A stretch of DNA of 64,000 nucleotides, from positions 682,001-746,000 of the forward strand of contig NZ_CP163518.1 in assembly GCF_041080625.1 (NCBI RefSeq), read 5' to 3'. The translations under genes and the position numbers were made by a program. Below are positions 48,328 to 56,781 of this stretch, piece after piece (the stretch's first letter is position 1; each line of letters opens with the position of its first letter). The stretch comes from Streptomyces sp. CG1 (GTDB lineage Bacteria > Actinomycetota > Actinomycetes > Streptomycetales > Streptomycetaceae). Below the pieces are notes generated by a model that saw only the letters and a program-made list of their open reading frames with translations, had not been told where the DNA came from and ran no database searches.

Positions 48328-49614
48328 ATGATGTTCCCGGAAAAGGAAAGAACGGCGGCGGGTCGCCGACCGCGGCACAGATCCTTGCTGTCCGTGCTCG
48401 GCGCGGTGACCGGCATGGCCCTGACGGTCGTTCCGTTGAGCACCGCGCACATGGCGAGCGCCGCCACGCCGTCGGCGCAGGGCAGGGGCACACGGGTCAC
48501 CGCCTGGTCGCCCAGCATGACGGCCGGCGGCCCGTCCTTCGACCACGAGACCATCCGGATGGTGGTGCACAGCAGCATCGCGGGCTCGGACGCCCGCGTC
48601 ACCCTGTCCAACCGGTACAGCACCACCCCGCTCGTTGTCGGCGCCGTGGACGTGGCCGTCCAGGCGAGCGGTGGCACGGCGACGCGTGGCACCATCCGGA
48701 ACGTCACCTTCGGCAAGTCCCGTCACCTGACGATCCCGGCCGGCGCCGAGGAGGTCAGCGACGTCGTCCCGATCTCGGTCAGCGCCGGGGAGAACCTGCT
48801 CGTCAGTCTGTACGTGCCCGGCAGCACAGGGATGTCGACCTGGCACTCCGACGCGTTCGACACCACGTACATCGCCTACGGCAACCACACGGGTGACGAC
48901 GGCGCCGCCGCGTTCGGCACCACCAGGACCTCCTGGTACTACCTGGCCGGACTGGACGTCGTATCGGCGGTCGCGAAGGGCACCGTGGTCGCGTTCGGAG
49001 ACTCCATCACGGACGGCTACCACTCCTCGACCGGCACCTACACCCGCTGGCCCGACTTCCTCGCACGCCGGCTGGCCGCCGAACGGGCTCCGCAGCGGCT
49101 GAGTGTCGTGGACGCCGGTATCGGCGGCAACCGGGTCCTCACCGACGTCCCGAACCCGTGGCAGGGGGTCAGCGCCCTGAAGCGCTTCGGTCATGACGCA
49201 CTCGGCCGGCCGGGCGTCAAGGACGTGATCCTCCTCGAGGGCATCAACGACATCGGCCACAACGCCGGCCCCGACGGACAGCCGCTGACCGCCGAGGATC
49301 TCATCGACGGCTATCGCACCCTGATCGACGAGGCGCACACCGCCCACGTCCGTGTCATCGGCGCGACCCTGTTGCCCGACGAGGGCAACGGCTACTACAC
49401 GCCTGCGGCCGAGGCGATCCGGCAGAGCGTCAACCGCTGGATCCGCACCAGCGGTGCCTTCGACGGTGTCATCGACTTCGACCGGGCCATGCGTGACCCC
49501 GCGAACCCGGCCGCCCTCGACCCGGTGTACGACTCGGGCGACCACCTCCATCCCGGTGACGCGGGCATGAAGGCCATGGCCGACGCGGTCGACCTGCGGC
49601 TCCTGCGCATCTGA
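48328..49614 (+). CDS. Secreted SGNH/GDSL hydrolase
   Basis: The 428-residue exported enzyme has a signal peptide (about 1-46) and an N-terminal beta-rich domain of about 170 residues (TRVTAWSPSMTAGGPSFDHE to FGTTRTSWYYLAGLDV). The SGNH catalytic domain shows block I VVAFGDSITDG (Ser226), the oxyanion Gly in GIGGNR, Asn in GINDIGH, and SGDHLHPGD with Asp405/His408. This two-domain form occurs in actinobacterial carbohydrate esterases; removal of acyl groups from plant polysaccharide is the likely job, alongside GH27 and GH95. TAGGAG precedes the ATG at 48328. Confidence 0.88.
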   Translation: MMFPEKERTAAGRRPRHRSLLSVLGAVTGMALTVVPLSTAHMASAATPSAQGRGTRVTAWSPSMTAGGPSFDHETIRMVVHSSIAGSDARVTLSNRYSTTPLVVGAVDVAVQASGGTATRGTIRNVTFGKSRHLTIPAGAEEVSDVVPISVSAGENLLVSLYVPGSTGMSTWHSDAFDTTYIAYGNHTGDDGAAAFGTTRTSWYYLAGLDVVSAVAKGTVVAFGDSITDGYHSSTGTYTRWPDFLARRLAAERAPQRLSVVDAGIGGNRVLTDVPNPWQGVSALKRFGHDALGRPGVKDVILLEGINDIGHNAGPDGQPLTAEDLIDGYRTLIDEAHTAHVRVIGATLLPDEGNGYYTPAAEAIRQSVNRWIRTSGAFDGVIDFDRAMRDPANPAALDPVYDSGDHLHPGDAGMKAMADAVDLRLLRI

Positions 49615-49623
49615 CGCACCTTC

Positions 49624-49648
49624 GGGGCTGGTGCCCGGCACCAGCCCC
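49624..49648 (+). terminator. Hairpin ending the glycosidase locus
   Basis: GGGGCTGGTGCC and GGCACCAGCCCC are perfect complements around one central base, starting ten bases after the esterase stop. Confidence 0.7.
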
Positions 49649-49807
49649 TCCCCATGGATCAAGCGGTGGCGTCGTCGTCCTCCTCGGAGACCTCTAGAAG
49701 GCACGGTCCCCTACCCCGAGGTGACGGTCGAAAGCCCAGGAACCCGATGAGCCGACCCGTGTGAAATGCGATTGCCGACCACCCCGCCCGCTGACACGAT
49801 TGCGGAC

Positions 49808-50401
49808 GTGAACACGGCTGAGAGACCGGACTGCCTGATCGTCACCGGGATGCCGGGTGCCGGGAAGTCGACGGTGACCAGGCTCATCACTGAGCAACTG
49901 CCCCGCTCCGCCCGGCTCGACGGCGATTTCATCAGCAGGCTGGTCGTCGGCGGTCGCGTCGGAGCGCTCGGCGAGCCGGCCGAGGAGGCTGCGCGGCAAG
50001 TCGAGTTGTGCAACCGCAATCTGTGCGCGCTGGCGAACAACTTCGCCGACGCCGGCTTCACGCCGGTCATCGACTGGGTGATCCCCGACCGCGCACAGCT
50101 GGACTTCTTCGTCTCCCTCCTCCCGGCTCGCCGGGTGTTGTTCGTCGTGCTCGCGCCGGGCAGCGAAGTGTGCCGGTACCGCAACACCATCAGGAACCCG
50201 CGGGAGCGGTTCGACTTCGACGGTTACGACGCTCTCGACGCCGCAATGAGGCGCGAACTCGGCGACGTCGGCTGGTGGTTCGACACCGCGGCCCTTTCCC
50301 CCGAGGAGACCGTGGAGCACATCGTCCGGGAAGCCGGGATGGAGGCCGCCGCCGGGTCCAGCCGTCGTATCGCCGCCGACAGCGAGGGCTGCGACACGTG
50401 A
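49808..50401 (+). CDS. P-loop AAA-type ATPase/kinase-like protein
   Basis: This 197-residue cytoplasmic protein has a Walker A motif in IVTGMPGAGKSTVTRLITEQ and DGDF after strand 2, resembling small-molecule kinases (zeta-toxin, chloramphenicol phosphotransferase and gluconate kinase relatives). A possible lid is RYRNTIRNPRERFDFDGYDA, with several Arg. The helix HIVREAGME ends the fold. The phosphate acceptor is unknown. Some antibiotic phosphotransferases have this shape, but no specific residue supports that here. The GTG at 49808 starts at the domain; an in-frame start at 49766 is possible. It converges with the amidotransferase fusion gene. Confidence 0.75.
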   Translation: MNTAERPDCLIVTGMPGAGKSTVTRLITEQLPRSARLDGDFISRLVVGGRVGALGEPAEEAARQVELCNRNLCALANNFADAGFTPVIDWVIPDRAQLDFFVSLLPARRVLFVVLAPGSEVCRYRNTIRNPRERFDFDGYDALDAAMRRELGDVGWWFDTAALSPEETVEHIVREAGMEAAAGSSRRIAADSEGCDT

Positions 50402-50444
50402 CAGGCGGCCTCCGCGAGGTGAAGCAACGGGTCGATCCGCGCCT

Positions 50445-51734
50445 TCAAGCAGCCCGGCGGGACGCGTGCGCCAGGAAGTGGTGTGGGGCATCCTCGTAGT
50501 AGGTCAGGTCCCAGCCGGCGCTCAGCAGTGCGGGGCGGAGGTTGTTCTCGGCCAGCGGGTCGTCCGGGTCGAGGGGGCGTCCGTGACGGGCGGCACGTTC
50601 GGCGCGGCCGGAGGGGTGGAAGAGCAGCAGGACGCCGTCGGCGGTGGTCACCCTGGCCCACTCGCGCAGTGCCGCCGCGGGGTCGGGGACGTGGTCGATG
50701 AGGCCCGCGCTGAAGACGCCGTCCACCGCACCGGCCGGCAGCGGCAGGCGGCAGGCGTCCGCCAGCAGCAAGGAGCCGTCGCCGGCACGGCCTTCGCGCG
50801 CCGCGGCCGTGAGCATCGCCGGTGTGAGGTCGACTCCGAGGACGACGCCCCGGGCGCCGACCTGGGCGCGCAGCGCGGGCAGGACCCGGCCGGTGCCGCA
50901 GCCCACGTCCAGGACACGCCGGCCGGGCCTCAGTCGCATCCGCTCGGCGGCCGCCGCGTAGCGGGGGGCGTCGGCGGCGAAGCGTTCCTCCCAAGTGGCT
51001 GCCCGCCGGGTGAAGAACGCGCGGGTCGCCGTCTGTTCGGCCCGCTCCGCGACGAAGGCGGCGAAGCACTTGAGCACGGCGTCGCGGTGCCGGGTCAGGG
51101 CTGCCAGTGCCATCGCCTCCGCCGGCGCGGCCTCCGTCGGTTCCGCAGCCGGGGCCGCTCCTTCCGGGAGGGCCCCGGCGAGGGCGTACGCCGCCGCCTT
51201 GTCCGCCTCCAGGTGGAACTGGATCCCCCATGCCGAGCTGCCGATCCGGAACGCCTGCGCCGGGTGGTGCTCGCAGGAGGCCGGCAGCGTGGCTTTCTCC
51301 GGAAGGCCGACCGTGCCGCCGCTGTGCCAGTGCGGCACCTGCAGCAGCTCCGGCACGGTCGCGAACAGCGGGTCGGTGTGCGTGGCGGCTGTCGTGCGTA
51401 CGTCACCCCAGCCGATCCGCGCGCCGGTACCGGGCCGGGCGGTGCCGCCCGCCGCGATCGCCAGCAGCTGAGCGCCGAGGCACACGCCCAGCACGGGCAC
51501 CTCGGCCTCCAGCGCGGCCCGCAACAGCGCCAGTTGCGCGCTGTGCCGGAGGACGTCCGCGCCGTCGGAGACAGGGCCGCCCGTCACCACCAGGGCCACC
51601 ATGTCGTCCACCGTGTCCGGTACCCGGTCACCCGCCCAGGCCCGGCAGACCTCGACCGGCATCCCGGCCGCCCCGAGCGCGGCGCCGACGGCGTAAGGCC
51701 CTTCCTGCGGTGTGTGCTCCAAGATCTGGATCAC
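50445..51734 (-). CDS. Glutamine amidotransferase class I fused to SAM-dependent methyltransferase
   Basis: One continuous 429-residue frame encodes two enzymes. Residues 1 to about 190 form a class I glutaminase: the nucleophile Cys85 in VLGVCLGAQLLA, then GIQFHLEAD with His174 and Glu176 complete the triad. After an Ala/Glu/Pro-rich linker (about 185-210), residues 240-429 are a class I methyltransferase with the SAM motif VLDVGCGTGRVLPAL (274-288), VDLTPAMLTAAA and SAGLIDHVPDPAAALREWAR. Each family is common alone; I do not know this fusion as standard. It may amidate or methylate one substrate in sequence. The GTG at 51734 follows GGGAGG at ten bases. Crossing inverted repeats lie 50 bases upstream. 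Confidence 0.8.
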   Translation of the reverse strand: MIQILEHTPQEGPYAVGAALGAAGMPVEVCRAWAGDRVPDTVDDMVALVVTGGPVSDGADVLRHSAQLALLRAALEAEVPVLGVCLGAQLLAIAAGGTARPGTGARIGWGDVRTTAATHTDPLFATVPELLQVPHWHSGGTVGLPEKATLPASCEHHPAQAFRIGSSAWGIQFHLEADKAAAYALAGALPEGAAPAAEPTEAAPAEAMALAALTRHRDAVLKCFAAFVAERAEQTATRAFFTRRAATWEERFAADAPRYAAAAERMRLRPGRRVLDVGCGTGRVLPALRAQVGARGVVLGVDLTPAMLTAAAREGRAGDGSLLLADACRLPLPAGAVDGVFSAGLIDHVPDPAAALREWARVTTADGVLLLFHPSGRAERAARHGRPLDPDDPLAENNLRPALLSAGWDLTYYEDAPHHFLAHASRRAA

Positions 51735-51783
51735 CGGCCCACCACCTCCCGCTCGACCGTACCCGGACAGCAGGATCAGGCAA

Positions 51784-51837
51784 ACGCAGATACGAGAAGA
51801 AGTACAGGAAGCGGGTTGTATCTGCGTACTCTTCTCG
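51784..51837. repeat. Two crossing inverted repeats (pseudoknot-like order A-B-A'-B')
   Basis: Repeat A (51784-51793) is perfectly complementary to A' (51818-51827), ten bases. Repeat B (51793-51805) matches B' (51826-51837) over 12 pairs with one bulged A. Because B starts inside the A/A' loop and ends outside it, the helices cross. In RNA this gives either a pseudoknot or two mutually exclusive hairpins. It lies between XdhC (ends 51935) and the fusion gene (starts 51734) on the same strand. Confidence 0.6.
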
Positions 51838-51934
51838 CTGCCGAGCCCGGCAAATGAGCTGGAGCATGCGCCACCGGATTCCCGGCACCGTCACCGACGT
51901 TGATCGGCCCGTCCGCCTCGCGCAGCACGCGGGC

Positions 51935-52885
51935 CTAGCGTCCGTCGAGGGCGGCGAGCACCTCGGCGCAGATGGCCAGTGCCGTCTCGGCCGGAGTACG
52001 GGCGCCCAGGTCGAGGCCGATGGGGCCGTGGATGTGCCCGAGCTGCTCCTCGTCGAGGCCGGCCTTGACGAGATCCGCAGCGCGCCGGGCCTGGGTACGG
52101 CGTGAGCCCAGCGCACCGACGTAAGGGATGCCGCTGGTCAACGCGGCGGACAGGACGGGGATGTCGACGTCCGGTTCATGGGAGAGGACGATGAGGCAGG
52201 CGGCGGCCGGGCGTTCGGCGAGCCGCCGTACGGCGTCCTGCGCGGCGGTCTCCACCGTGGCGTGCCAGCCCAGCAGCTGGGCCTGCGCGGTGAGCAGGCC
52301 GGCGAGTTCGCCTCCTCCCACGACGACCAGTTGGGGTACGGCCGGGAACGTCTCGATGAGGACGAGTCCGTCGTCCGTGTCTCGGGAGTCCCGACCGGCC
52401 CGGCGGCGGGTGAGCAGTTCCCGAGCGCGTGCGACGGCCTGGGCGGGCCCTTCATCGCCCTCCGGCGCCGTCGTCGCCACGGTGCTGGCCACTCGGGTCT
52501 GCTGCTCGTCCAGCTGGGTGATCAGCGCGACGTCGGCTCCCTCGGCCAGCAGGTCCCACCAGCGGGCGGGCACGGTGTCCAGGGATTGCAGCAGCACCTC
52601 GGCCTGGCCGCCGCAGGTCATGCCGGCCCGCTTCACGTCGTCGTCGTGGACGGAGACCGCACGTACGCATGCGGTGTGGCCCACGGGCAGGGCGGCGGCC
52701 TCCGCGGCCAAGTACTCGTCGAACACACCGCGGTACAGGGTGCCGTAGCACCGACCGTCCTGGTCGATCAGGACCGCGTCGGCAGGGTGCCGGGGACCGA
52801 AGCCCTGCTCGGTGAGGGGGCGGGCGAGAACGCCCGCACGTCCCTGCGCCGCCCACTGCCGTGCCGTCTCCGCCAGCTCACGCAT
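51935..52885 (-). CDS. XdhC/CoxI-family protein
   Basis: This 316-residue protein has an N-terminal XdhC_CoxI domain (LAETARQWAAQGRAGVLAR to KRAGMTCGGQAEVLLQ, with the conserved CGG) and a C-terminal Rossmann XdhC_C domain (about 185-310, LVVVGGGELAGLLTAQAQLL; ACLIVLSHEPDVDIPVL; YVGALGSRRTQARR; IGLDLGARTPAETALAI). XdhC inserts sulfurated molybdenum cofactor into xanthine dehydrogenase-type enzymes. No molybdoenzyme is encoded in the window, so the client must be elsewhere. The ATG at 52885 follows AGGAGG. TAGAAT near 52965 (minus strand) could be a -10. Confidence 0.88.
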   Translation of the reverse strand: MRELAETARQWAAQGRAGVLARPLTEQGFGPRHPADAVLIDQDGRCYGTLYRGVFDEYLAAEAAALPVGHTACVRAVSVHDDDVKRAGMTCGGQAEVLLQSLDTVPARWWDLLAEGADVALITQLDEQQTRVASTVATTAPEGDEGPAQAVARARELLTRRRAGRDSRDTDDGLVLIETFPAVPQLVVVGGGELAGLLTAQAQLLGWHATVETAAQDAVRRLAERPAAACLIVLSHEPDVDIPVLSAALTSGIPYVGALGSRRTQARRAADLVKAGLDEEQLGHIHGPIGLDLGARTPAETALAICAEVLAALDGR

Positions 52886-53013
52886 GATCGCGGTCCCTCC
52901 TCGTCCGGGTGTCGGCACCGGGAACCACCTGGTCAGCGGCGGCACCGTCACGGGAATTCTAGTAAGGCGCCCCGGGCTGCGAGCGATACGCCGGGCTCGA
53001 GTCCCGCTGATGC

Positions 53014-53240
53014 TCAGCCGGCGGCGGTCGGCCGCTCCGCGATGCCGATGAAATTCCAGGCCACGGGCCGGATTCAGGCGGACCACCCCAGCGCGGTGAG
53101 GTGGTCCGTGAGCGTCCGGACATCGTGGAACACCTTCACGATGCGGTACCGACTGCCGTCGCCCGGCCGACGCAGCGCCGCCGGGACGGGCAGGTTCGCC
53201 AGGACTTCCTCCTCGGCGGCAGCGGCGGGGGTCGTATTCG
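53014..53240 (-). pseudogene. C-terminal methyltransferase remnant with in-frame stop
   Basis: The minus-strand frame reads EEEVLANLPVPAALRRP, SRYRIVKVFHDVRTLTDHL, TALGWSA, then TGA, and continues IRPVAWNFIGIAERP before a second TGA at 53014. The pattern (RxVKVFH, LxxLGW, W-x-F at the end) is that of the tail of actinobacterial class I methyltransferases. The SAM-binding part is missing and the stop at 53074 interrupts the last strand. Confidence 0.5.
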
Positions 53241-53417
53241 GCCGCGCCCGCCCTGTGGTAGTCCCTCTGCTCTGCAAGCAGGGCGTCGACATCCCCTCCC
53301 CGGCCCGGTCGCCAGGTCCCGACAGAGCGCATCAGCGGTACGTCAGTCGCCCGTCAGCAGGCTCTGCCAATCTGGTTCACGTGAACGGCACCGGACACCG
53401 ACCGGGGCCGGGAACGG

Positions 53418-53513
<96 letters not shown>

Positions 53514-53546
53514 GCATCGGAACACCCGGGTCGGCACCGAGACTTT

Positions 53547-54368
53547 TCACGAGGTGCGCACGCTGGTCAGCACCAGCGCGGTGTAGTGCATGGTGAAGCT
53601 GCCGCCCATTGCGTCGATGGCGTCTCCGAGGCCGGCGAGGAGGGCATCCAGTTCGGCCGAGGGGAGTTGGCCGTGGCCGCCGAAGGTCGGCACTTGGTCC
53701 AGCCACTCCTCGCGGGTGTAGTGGCGGTCCCAGTCGAAGTGCCACTGCTCGGGTTCACCGAACGCGCCTGACTGCGCGAGCCCGTCGGACGCGCTGGCGA
53801 CCACGCCCGCGCAGCTCTCCGGGCCGGCCATCGCGCGCTGGTAGATCGGCGAGTCGGGCAGCACCCGGGCGTAGACGGCGCCGAACGCCTCGGCCACTTC
53901 ACGGGCGGGCCGGAACACGTTCCAGAACAGGGCCAGTCGGCCGCCGGGGCGGAGCGTGCGGGCCGCCTTGGCGGCGCCGGCCACCGGGTCGATCCAGTGC
54001 CAGGCCGTTCCGGCGATCAGCGTGTCGAAGGTCCGGCCGGCCGGGTCCCAGTCCTCGAACCTGGCGACCTCGACCTCAAGTCCCTTGTGGCGCGCGAAAT
54101 CCGCCATCCGTGGGTCGGGCTCGACCCCCAGCACCGTGCAACCGGCGCTCTGGAAGGCCAGTCCGGCGATACCGGTGCCCGCGCCCACGTCGAGGAGGTC
54201 GCGGCCGCGGCCGGCGGCGATGATGCGCTCCACCAGGGCGTCGGGGTAGCGGGGCCGGGTCCGGTCGTACCGCTCGGCATCCGTGCCGTACGACTCCGCC
54301 ACCCTCCGCTGCGTGTGTGCCTCGTGCTCGGTTAGGCGCCCATGATGCGCCGAAGGTAGAGTGGGCAT
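53547..54368 (-). CDS. Class I SAM-dependent methyltransferase
   Basis: This 273-residue methyltransferase has AESYGTDAERYDRTRPRYPD, the SAM motif DLLDVGAGTGIAGLAFQSAG, GVEPDPRMADFARHKG, the acidic motif II region FDTLIAGTAWHWIDPVAGAA and LRPGGRLALFWNVF. The acceptor is unknown. The ATG at 54368 lies within a nested palindrome, and on its strand TAGAGT is six bases before the ATG with no ribosome site, so the transcript is probably leaderless and directly repressible. It is divergent from a TetR gene, which should be its regulator. A later start would remove conserved residues. Confidence 0.88.
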   Translation of the reverse strand: MPTLPSAHHGRLTEHEAHTQRRVAESYGTDAERYDRTRPRYPDALVERIIAAGRGRDLLDVGAGTGIAGLAFQSAGCTVLGVEPDPRMADFARHKGLEVEVARFEDWDPAGRTFDTLIAGTAWHWIDPVAGAAKAARTLRPGGRLALFWNVFRPAREVAEAFGAVYARVLPDSPIYQRAMAGPESCAGVVASASDGLAQSGAFGEPEQWHFDWDRHYTREEWLDQVPTFGGHGQLPSAELDALLAGLGDAIDAMGGSFTMHYTALVLTSVRTS

Positions 54369-54398
54369 GCGCCCACTCTAAGTGGGCGCATGCCCACT
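54358..54398. promoter_or_regulatory. Nested tandem palindromes, operator of the methyltransferase/TetR pair
   Basis: Two perfect 16-base complements (54361-54376 and 54382-54397) face each other across TCTAA. Each arm is itself palindromic: AGAGTGGGC-ATGC-GCCCACTCT (54358-54379) and AGTGGGC-GCAT-GCCCACT (54381-54398). Two TetR dimers could sit side by side. The site covers the -10, the spacer and the start codon of the methyltransferase gene. Confidence 0.75.
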
Positions 54399-54439
54399 CG
54401 ACAACGGGTGAGCGCGATTCGTGAAGGGTGAGGTGTGCG

Positions 54440-55027
54440 GTGCCGACAGGGATCGCTCTGCGCGACGCGCGTGAGCAACTGTTCGCCGCCGCGGAGCGCG
54501 TGCTGCTCCGGGAGGGGGCGAACGCGTTGACCAGCCGGGCGGTCACCACCGAGGCGGGGGTCGCCAAGGGCCTGCTGCACCGGCACTTCGCGGACTTCGA
54601 CGACTTCCTCGTCCAGTTCGTCCTGGACCGCATCGGCCGGATCGAGGCTCAGGCCATCGCGCTGCGCGAGTCCGCCGGCACCGGCACCGTCGTCGACAAC
54701 CTGACCCGCACGCTGACCGACCTGTTCGCATCGATCGCCCTGAAGATCGTCGGGCTCGTCATCTCCCGCGACGCCGTACGCACCAGACTGCGCGAGGTCA
54801 CAGGTGGCGGCATTCCGGTGCTGCGGGAAGCCACCGACATGATCCGCTCCTACCTCGGCGTCGAGCGCGAACGGGGGCGGGTCGCAGCCGACGCCGACAT
54901 CGAGGCGCTCGCACCCACGTTGATCGGCGCCGCCCATCTCCTGTTCGCCGGAGGGGAAGACACTCCACCGGCGACCGGCGAGGTCGAGAAGGTCGTCACC
55001 ACGGTCATCGCGGACACCGCAGTCTAG
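54440..55027 (+). CDS. TetR-family transcriptional regulator
   Basis: This 195-residue repressor has the TetR helix-turn-helix: AREQLFAAAERVLLREGANA, LTSRAVTTEAGVAKGLLHRH, FADFDDFLVQFVLDR. The C-terminal helices form the ligand pocket and have no recognisable specificity. The GTG at 54440 follows GAGG at six bases. The operator lies 42 bases upstream, shared with the divergent methyltransferase, so it probably represses that gene and itself until a ligand binds. Confidence 0.9.
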   Translation: MPTGIALRDAREQLFAAAERVLLREGANALTSRAVTTEAGVAKGLLHRHFADFDDFLVQFVLDRIGRIEAQAIALRESAGTGTVVDNLTRTLTDLFASIALKIVGLVISRDAVRTRLREVTGGGIPVLREATDMIRSYLGVERERGRVAADADIEALAPTLIGAAHLLFAGGEDTPPATGEVEKVVTTVIADTAV

Positions 55028-55036
55028 GCGGCTTCG

Positions 55037-55056
55037 CCGGGAACGGGTTCCCCCGG
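55037..55056. terminator. Weak hairpin between convergent genes
   Basis: GGGAAC and GTTCCC pair around GG, flanked by CC/GG that pair with one bulge. It follows the TetR stop by ten bases. Confidence 0.35.
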
Positions 55057-55132
55057 TCATGCAGCCCTCCCCGCACCGCGCTCGCGGACACAGCGGCTTC
55101 AAGCAGCACGTCGACGGGATTCCGTCCCGCAC

Positions 55133-56299
55133 TCAGGCGGCGACGGGGTCCTCCCAGCGGATCCGGTGGTCGTACTGCCAGGCCATCTTCTCGGGCGTGG
55201 CGAGGCGGGCGAACAGCGGCAGGAGAGCGTCCCGGACCACCCGTCCCACCGGCCCGGCAGCCTTGCCGCTGTTGCTGCGGGCGCCCTGGGCGATCACTCG
55301 CTCGACCCGGGCGCGGCGGGCGCGCTCATAGGCGGCGAACGCCTGCTCGTGCGGCAGGTCCCGTAGCGCCCGGGCGAGTTCCACAGCGCTCTCCGCGGCG
55401 AGCGAGACACCCTGGCCGGAACTGGGCGAGGTGGCGTGGGCAGAGTCGCCGACCAGCACCATGCGGCCGCGGTGCCAGTGCGGGACGTGCGGGAGATCCT
55501 CCATGGGACCGGCGGTGATCAGGCTGCCGGGCGTGGTGCGCCGCAGCAGTTCCAGGGCGGGGACGCTGTCCCCGGCGAAGGCCTCGCCCAGCCGGTGCAG
55601 CCACTCCTCGTTCGAGGTCTGCCGCACCTGCTGCCATGTCAGGTAGGAATGGGGGAGGTTGGCGAACCAGACGCCGGTACCGTCGTCGAACGACTGGTAG
55701 CCGAAGAAAGCCCGGCGGCCGAAAGCCATGTACATACGGTCGCCGGTGGGCGGCAGTCCGGCGCCGTGCACCTGGGCGCCGAAGCCCAGCAGCCCTGAGT
55801 AGCGCGGCTGGGGCGCCTGGGGATCGATCAGCCTGCGCACGGTGGAGCGCAGGCCGTCGGCGCCGATCAGCACGTCGGCCTCCTCGCTGGTGGTGCCGTC
55901 GGCAAAGACGGCCCGGATACCGGTGTCGCTCTCGCGGACGTCGACCAGCTGTCGGCCGTGGTGCACTTCGACGCCCTGGCTCAGGGTCAGGTCGTAGAGC
56001 CGTCGGTACAGATCGGCGCGCCAGCTGAACTGCATGGGCTGGCGGATCTCTGTGATGGTCCTGCCCTTGTGGTTCTGCAACACGATGGCGTTCATCGGGG
56101 CGCCGACCCGGTCGAGTCCGACCAGACCGAGTGCGGCGCGGCCGTTGGGCGCGACACCCAGGCCGCCGCCTACGCCGTCGGCGGTCGTCGCATAGGACTC
56201 GTGCACGGTGGCCTCGATCCCGGCCCGGCGCAGCGCGAGGGCTGTGACGGGGCCGGCGATGCCGCCGCCCACGACGATGGCGGTGCGGGTGCGGGTCAT
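55133..56299 (-). CDS. FAD-dependent monooxygenase (PHBH-like)
   Basis: This 388-residue flavoprotein has the three group A monooxygenase motifs: IVVGGGIAGPVTALALRRAG (Rossmann GxGxxG), the DG motif in DVLIGADGLRSTVRRL, and the GD motif MVLVGDSAHATSPSSGQGVS. It hydroxylates or epoxidises an organic substrate using NAD(P)H and oxygen. The ATG at 56299 begins one base after the stop of the preceding gene, with AGAGGA upstream, so both are in one operon controlled by the divergent PadR protein. Antibiotic inactivation (rifampicin- or tetracycline-type) and aromatic catabolism are both family options. Confidence 0.9.
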   Translation of the reverse strand: MTRTRTAIVVGGGIAGPVTALALRRAGIEATVHESYATTADGVGGGLGVAPNGRAALGLVGLDRVGAPMNAIVLQNHKGRTITEIRQPMQFSWRADLYRRLYDLTLSQGVEVHHGRQLVDVRESDTGIRAVFADGTTSEEADVLIGADGLRSTVRRLIDPQAPQPRYSGLLGFGAQVHGAGLPPTGDRMYMAFGRRAFFGYQSFDDGTGVWFANLPHSYLTWQQVRQTSNEEWLHRLGEAFAGDSVPALELLRRTTPGSLITAGPMEDLPHVPHWHRGRMVLVGDSAHATSPSSGQGVSLAAESAVELARALRDLPHEQAFAAYERARRARVERVIAQGARSNSGKAAGPVGRVVRDALLPLFARLATPEKMAWQYDHRIRWEDPVAA

Positions 56300-56300
56300 G

Positions 56301-56771
56301 TCAGTGGGTCCTCTCACGGGTGGGGTCGTCGATGACGGGCAGGCCGCCCTCGCGGTGGGCGCGGCGCAGGTCGTCCAGGTAGGCGCGGGAGCACATGGCG
56401 GTGAGCTGGGCGGTGCCGCCGCGCCGGATCCGGATCTCGCCGTCGGTGGCCACTCCGGCCAGCCGCAGCAGCGCCGGACCGGTACCGGACTGGGCGTCCT
56501 TCACCCGCCCGCGGCGGACGAAGGCGAGGTCCCAGCTGTCCACGGCGACGTCGTCGGGCAGCAGCAAGGTGACCGCGGCGGAGACGAGGTCCAGCCGCAC
56601 GGTGACCGGTTCGCCCCAGCCGATCCGCGGTGAGCGGAGGTCCAGCACGACGGTGGCGCGGCGGGCGCGTACGTCGAACTCGGTGGCCTCGGTCCAGTGG
56701 CCCAGGTGCTTCACGGTGGTGTGGTCCGCGTGGATGCGCTCGGCGGACTCGAGCGGAGTCGCTGTCGTCAT
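56301..56771 (-). CDS. Hypothetical protein, first gene of the PadR-controlled operon
   Basis: This 156-residue cytoplasmic protein is not recognised. A central run of short strands (RATVVLDLRSPRIGWGEPVT, RLDLVSAAVTLLLPDDVAVD, GEIRIRRGGTAQL) resembles the beta-stack of DUF1707-associated or LiaF-like C-terminal domains, flanked by charged tails. It has no signal peptide or membrane helix. It is translated just ahead of the FAD monooxygenase (one-base gap), so a shared role is likely. The ATG at 56771 is 11 bases from the PadR palindrome. Confidence 0.7.
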   Translation of the reverse strand: MTTATPLESAERIHADHTTVKHLGHWTEATEFDVRARRATVVLDLRSPRIGWGEPVTVRLDLVSAAVTLLLPDDVAVDSWDLAFVRRGRVKDAQSGTGPALLRLAGVATDGEIRIRRGGTAQLTAMCSRAYLDDLRRAHREGGLPVIDDPTRERTH

Positions 56772-56781
56772 GGCGAGATAG

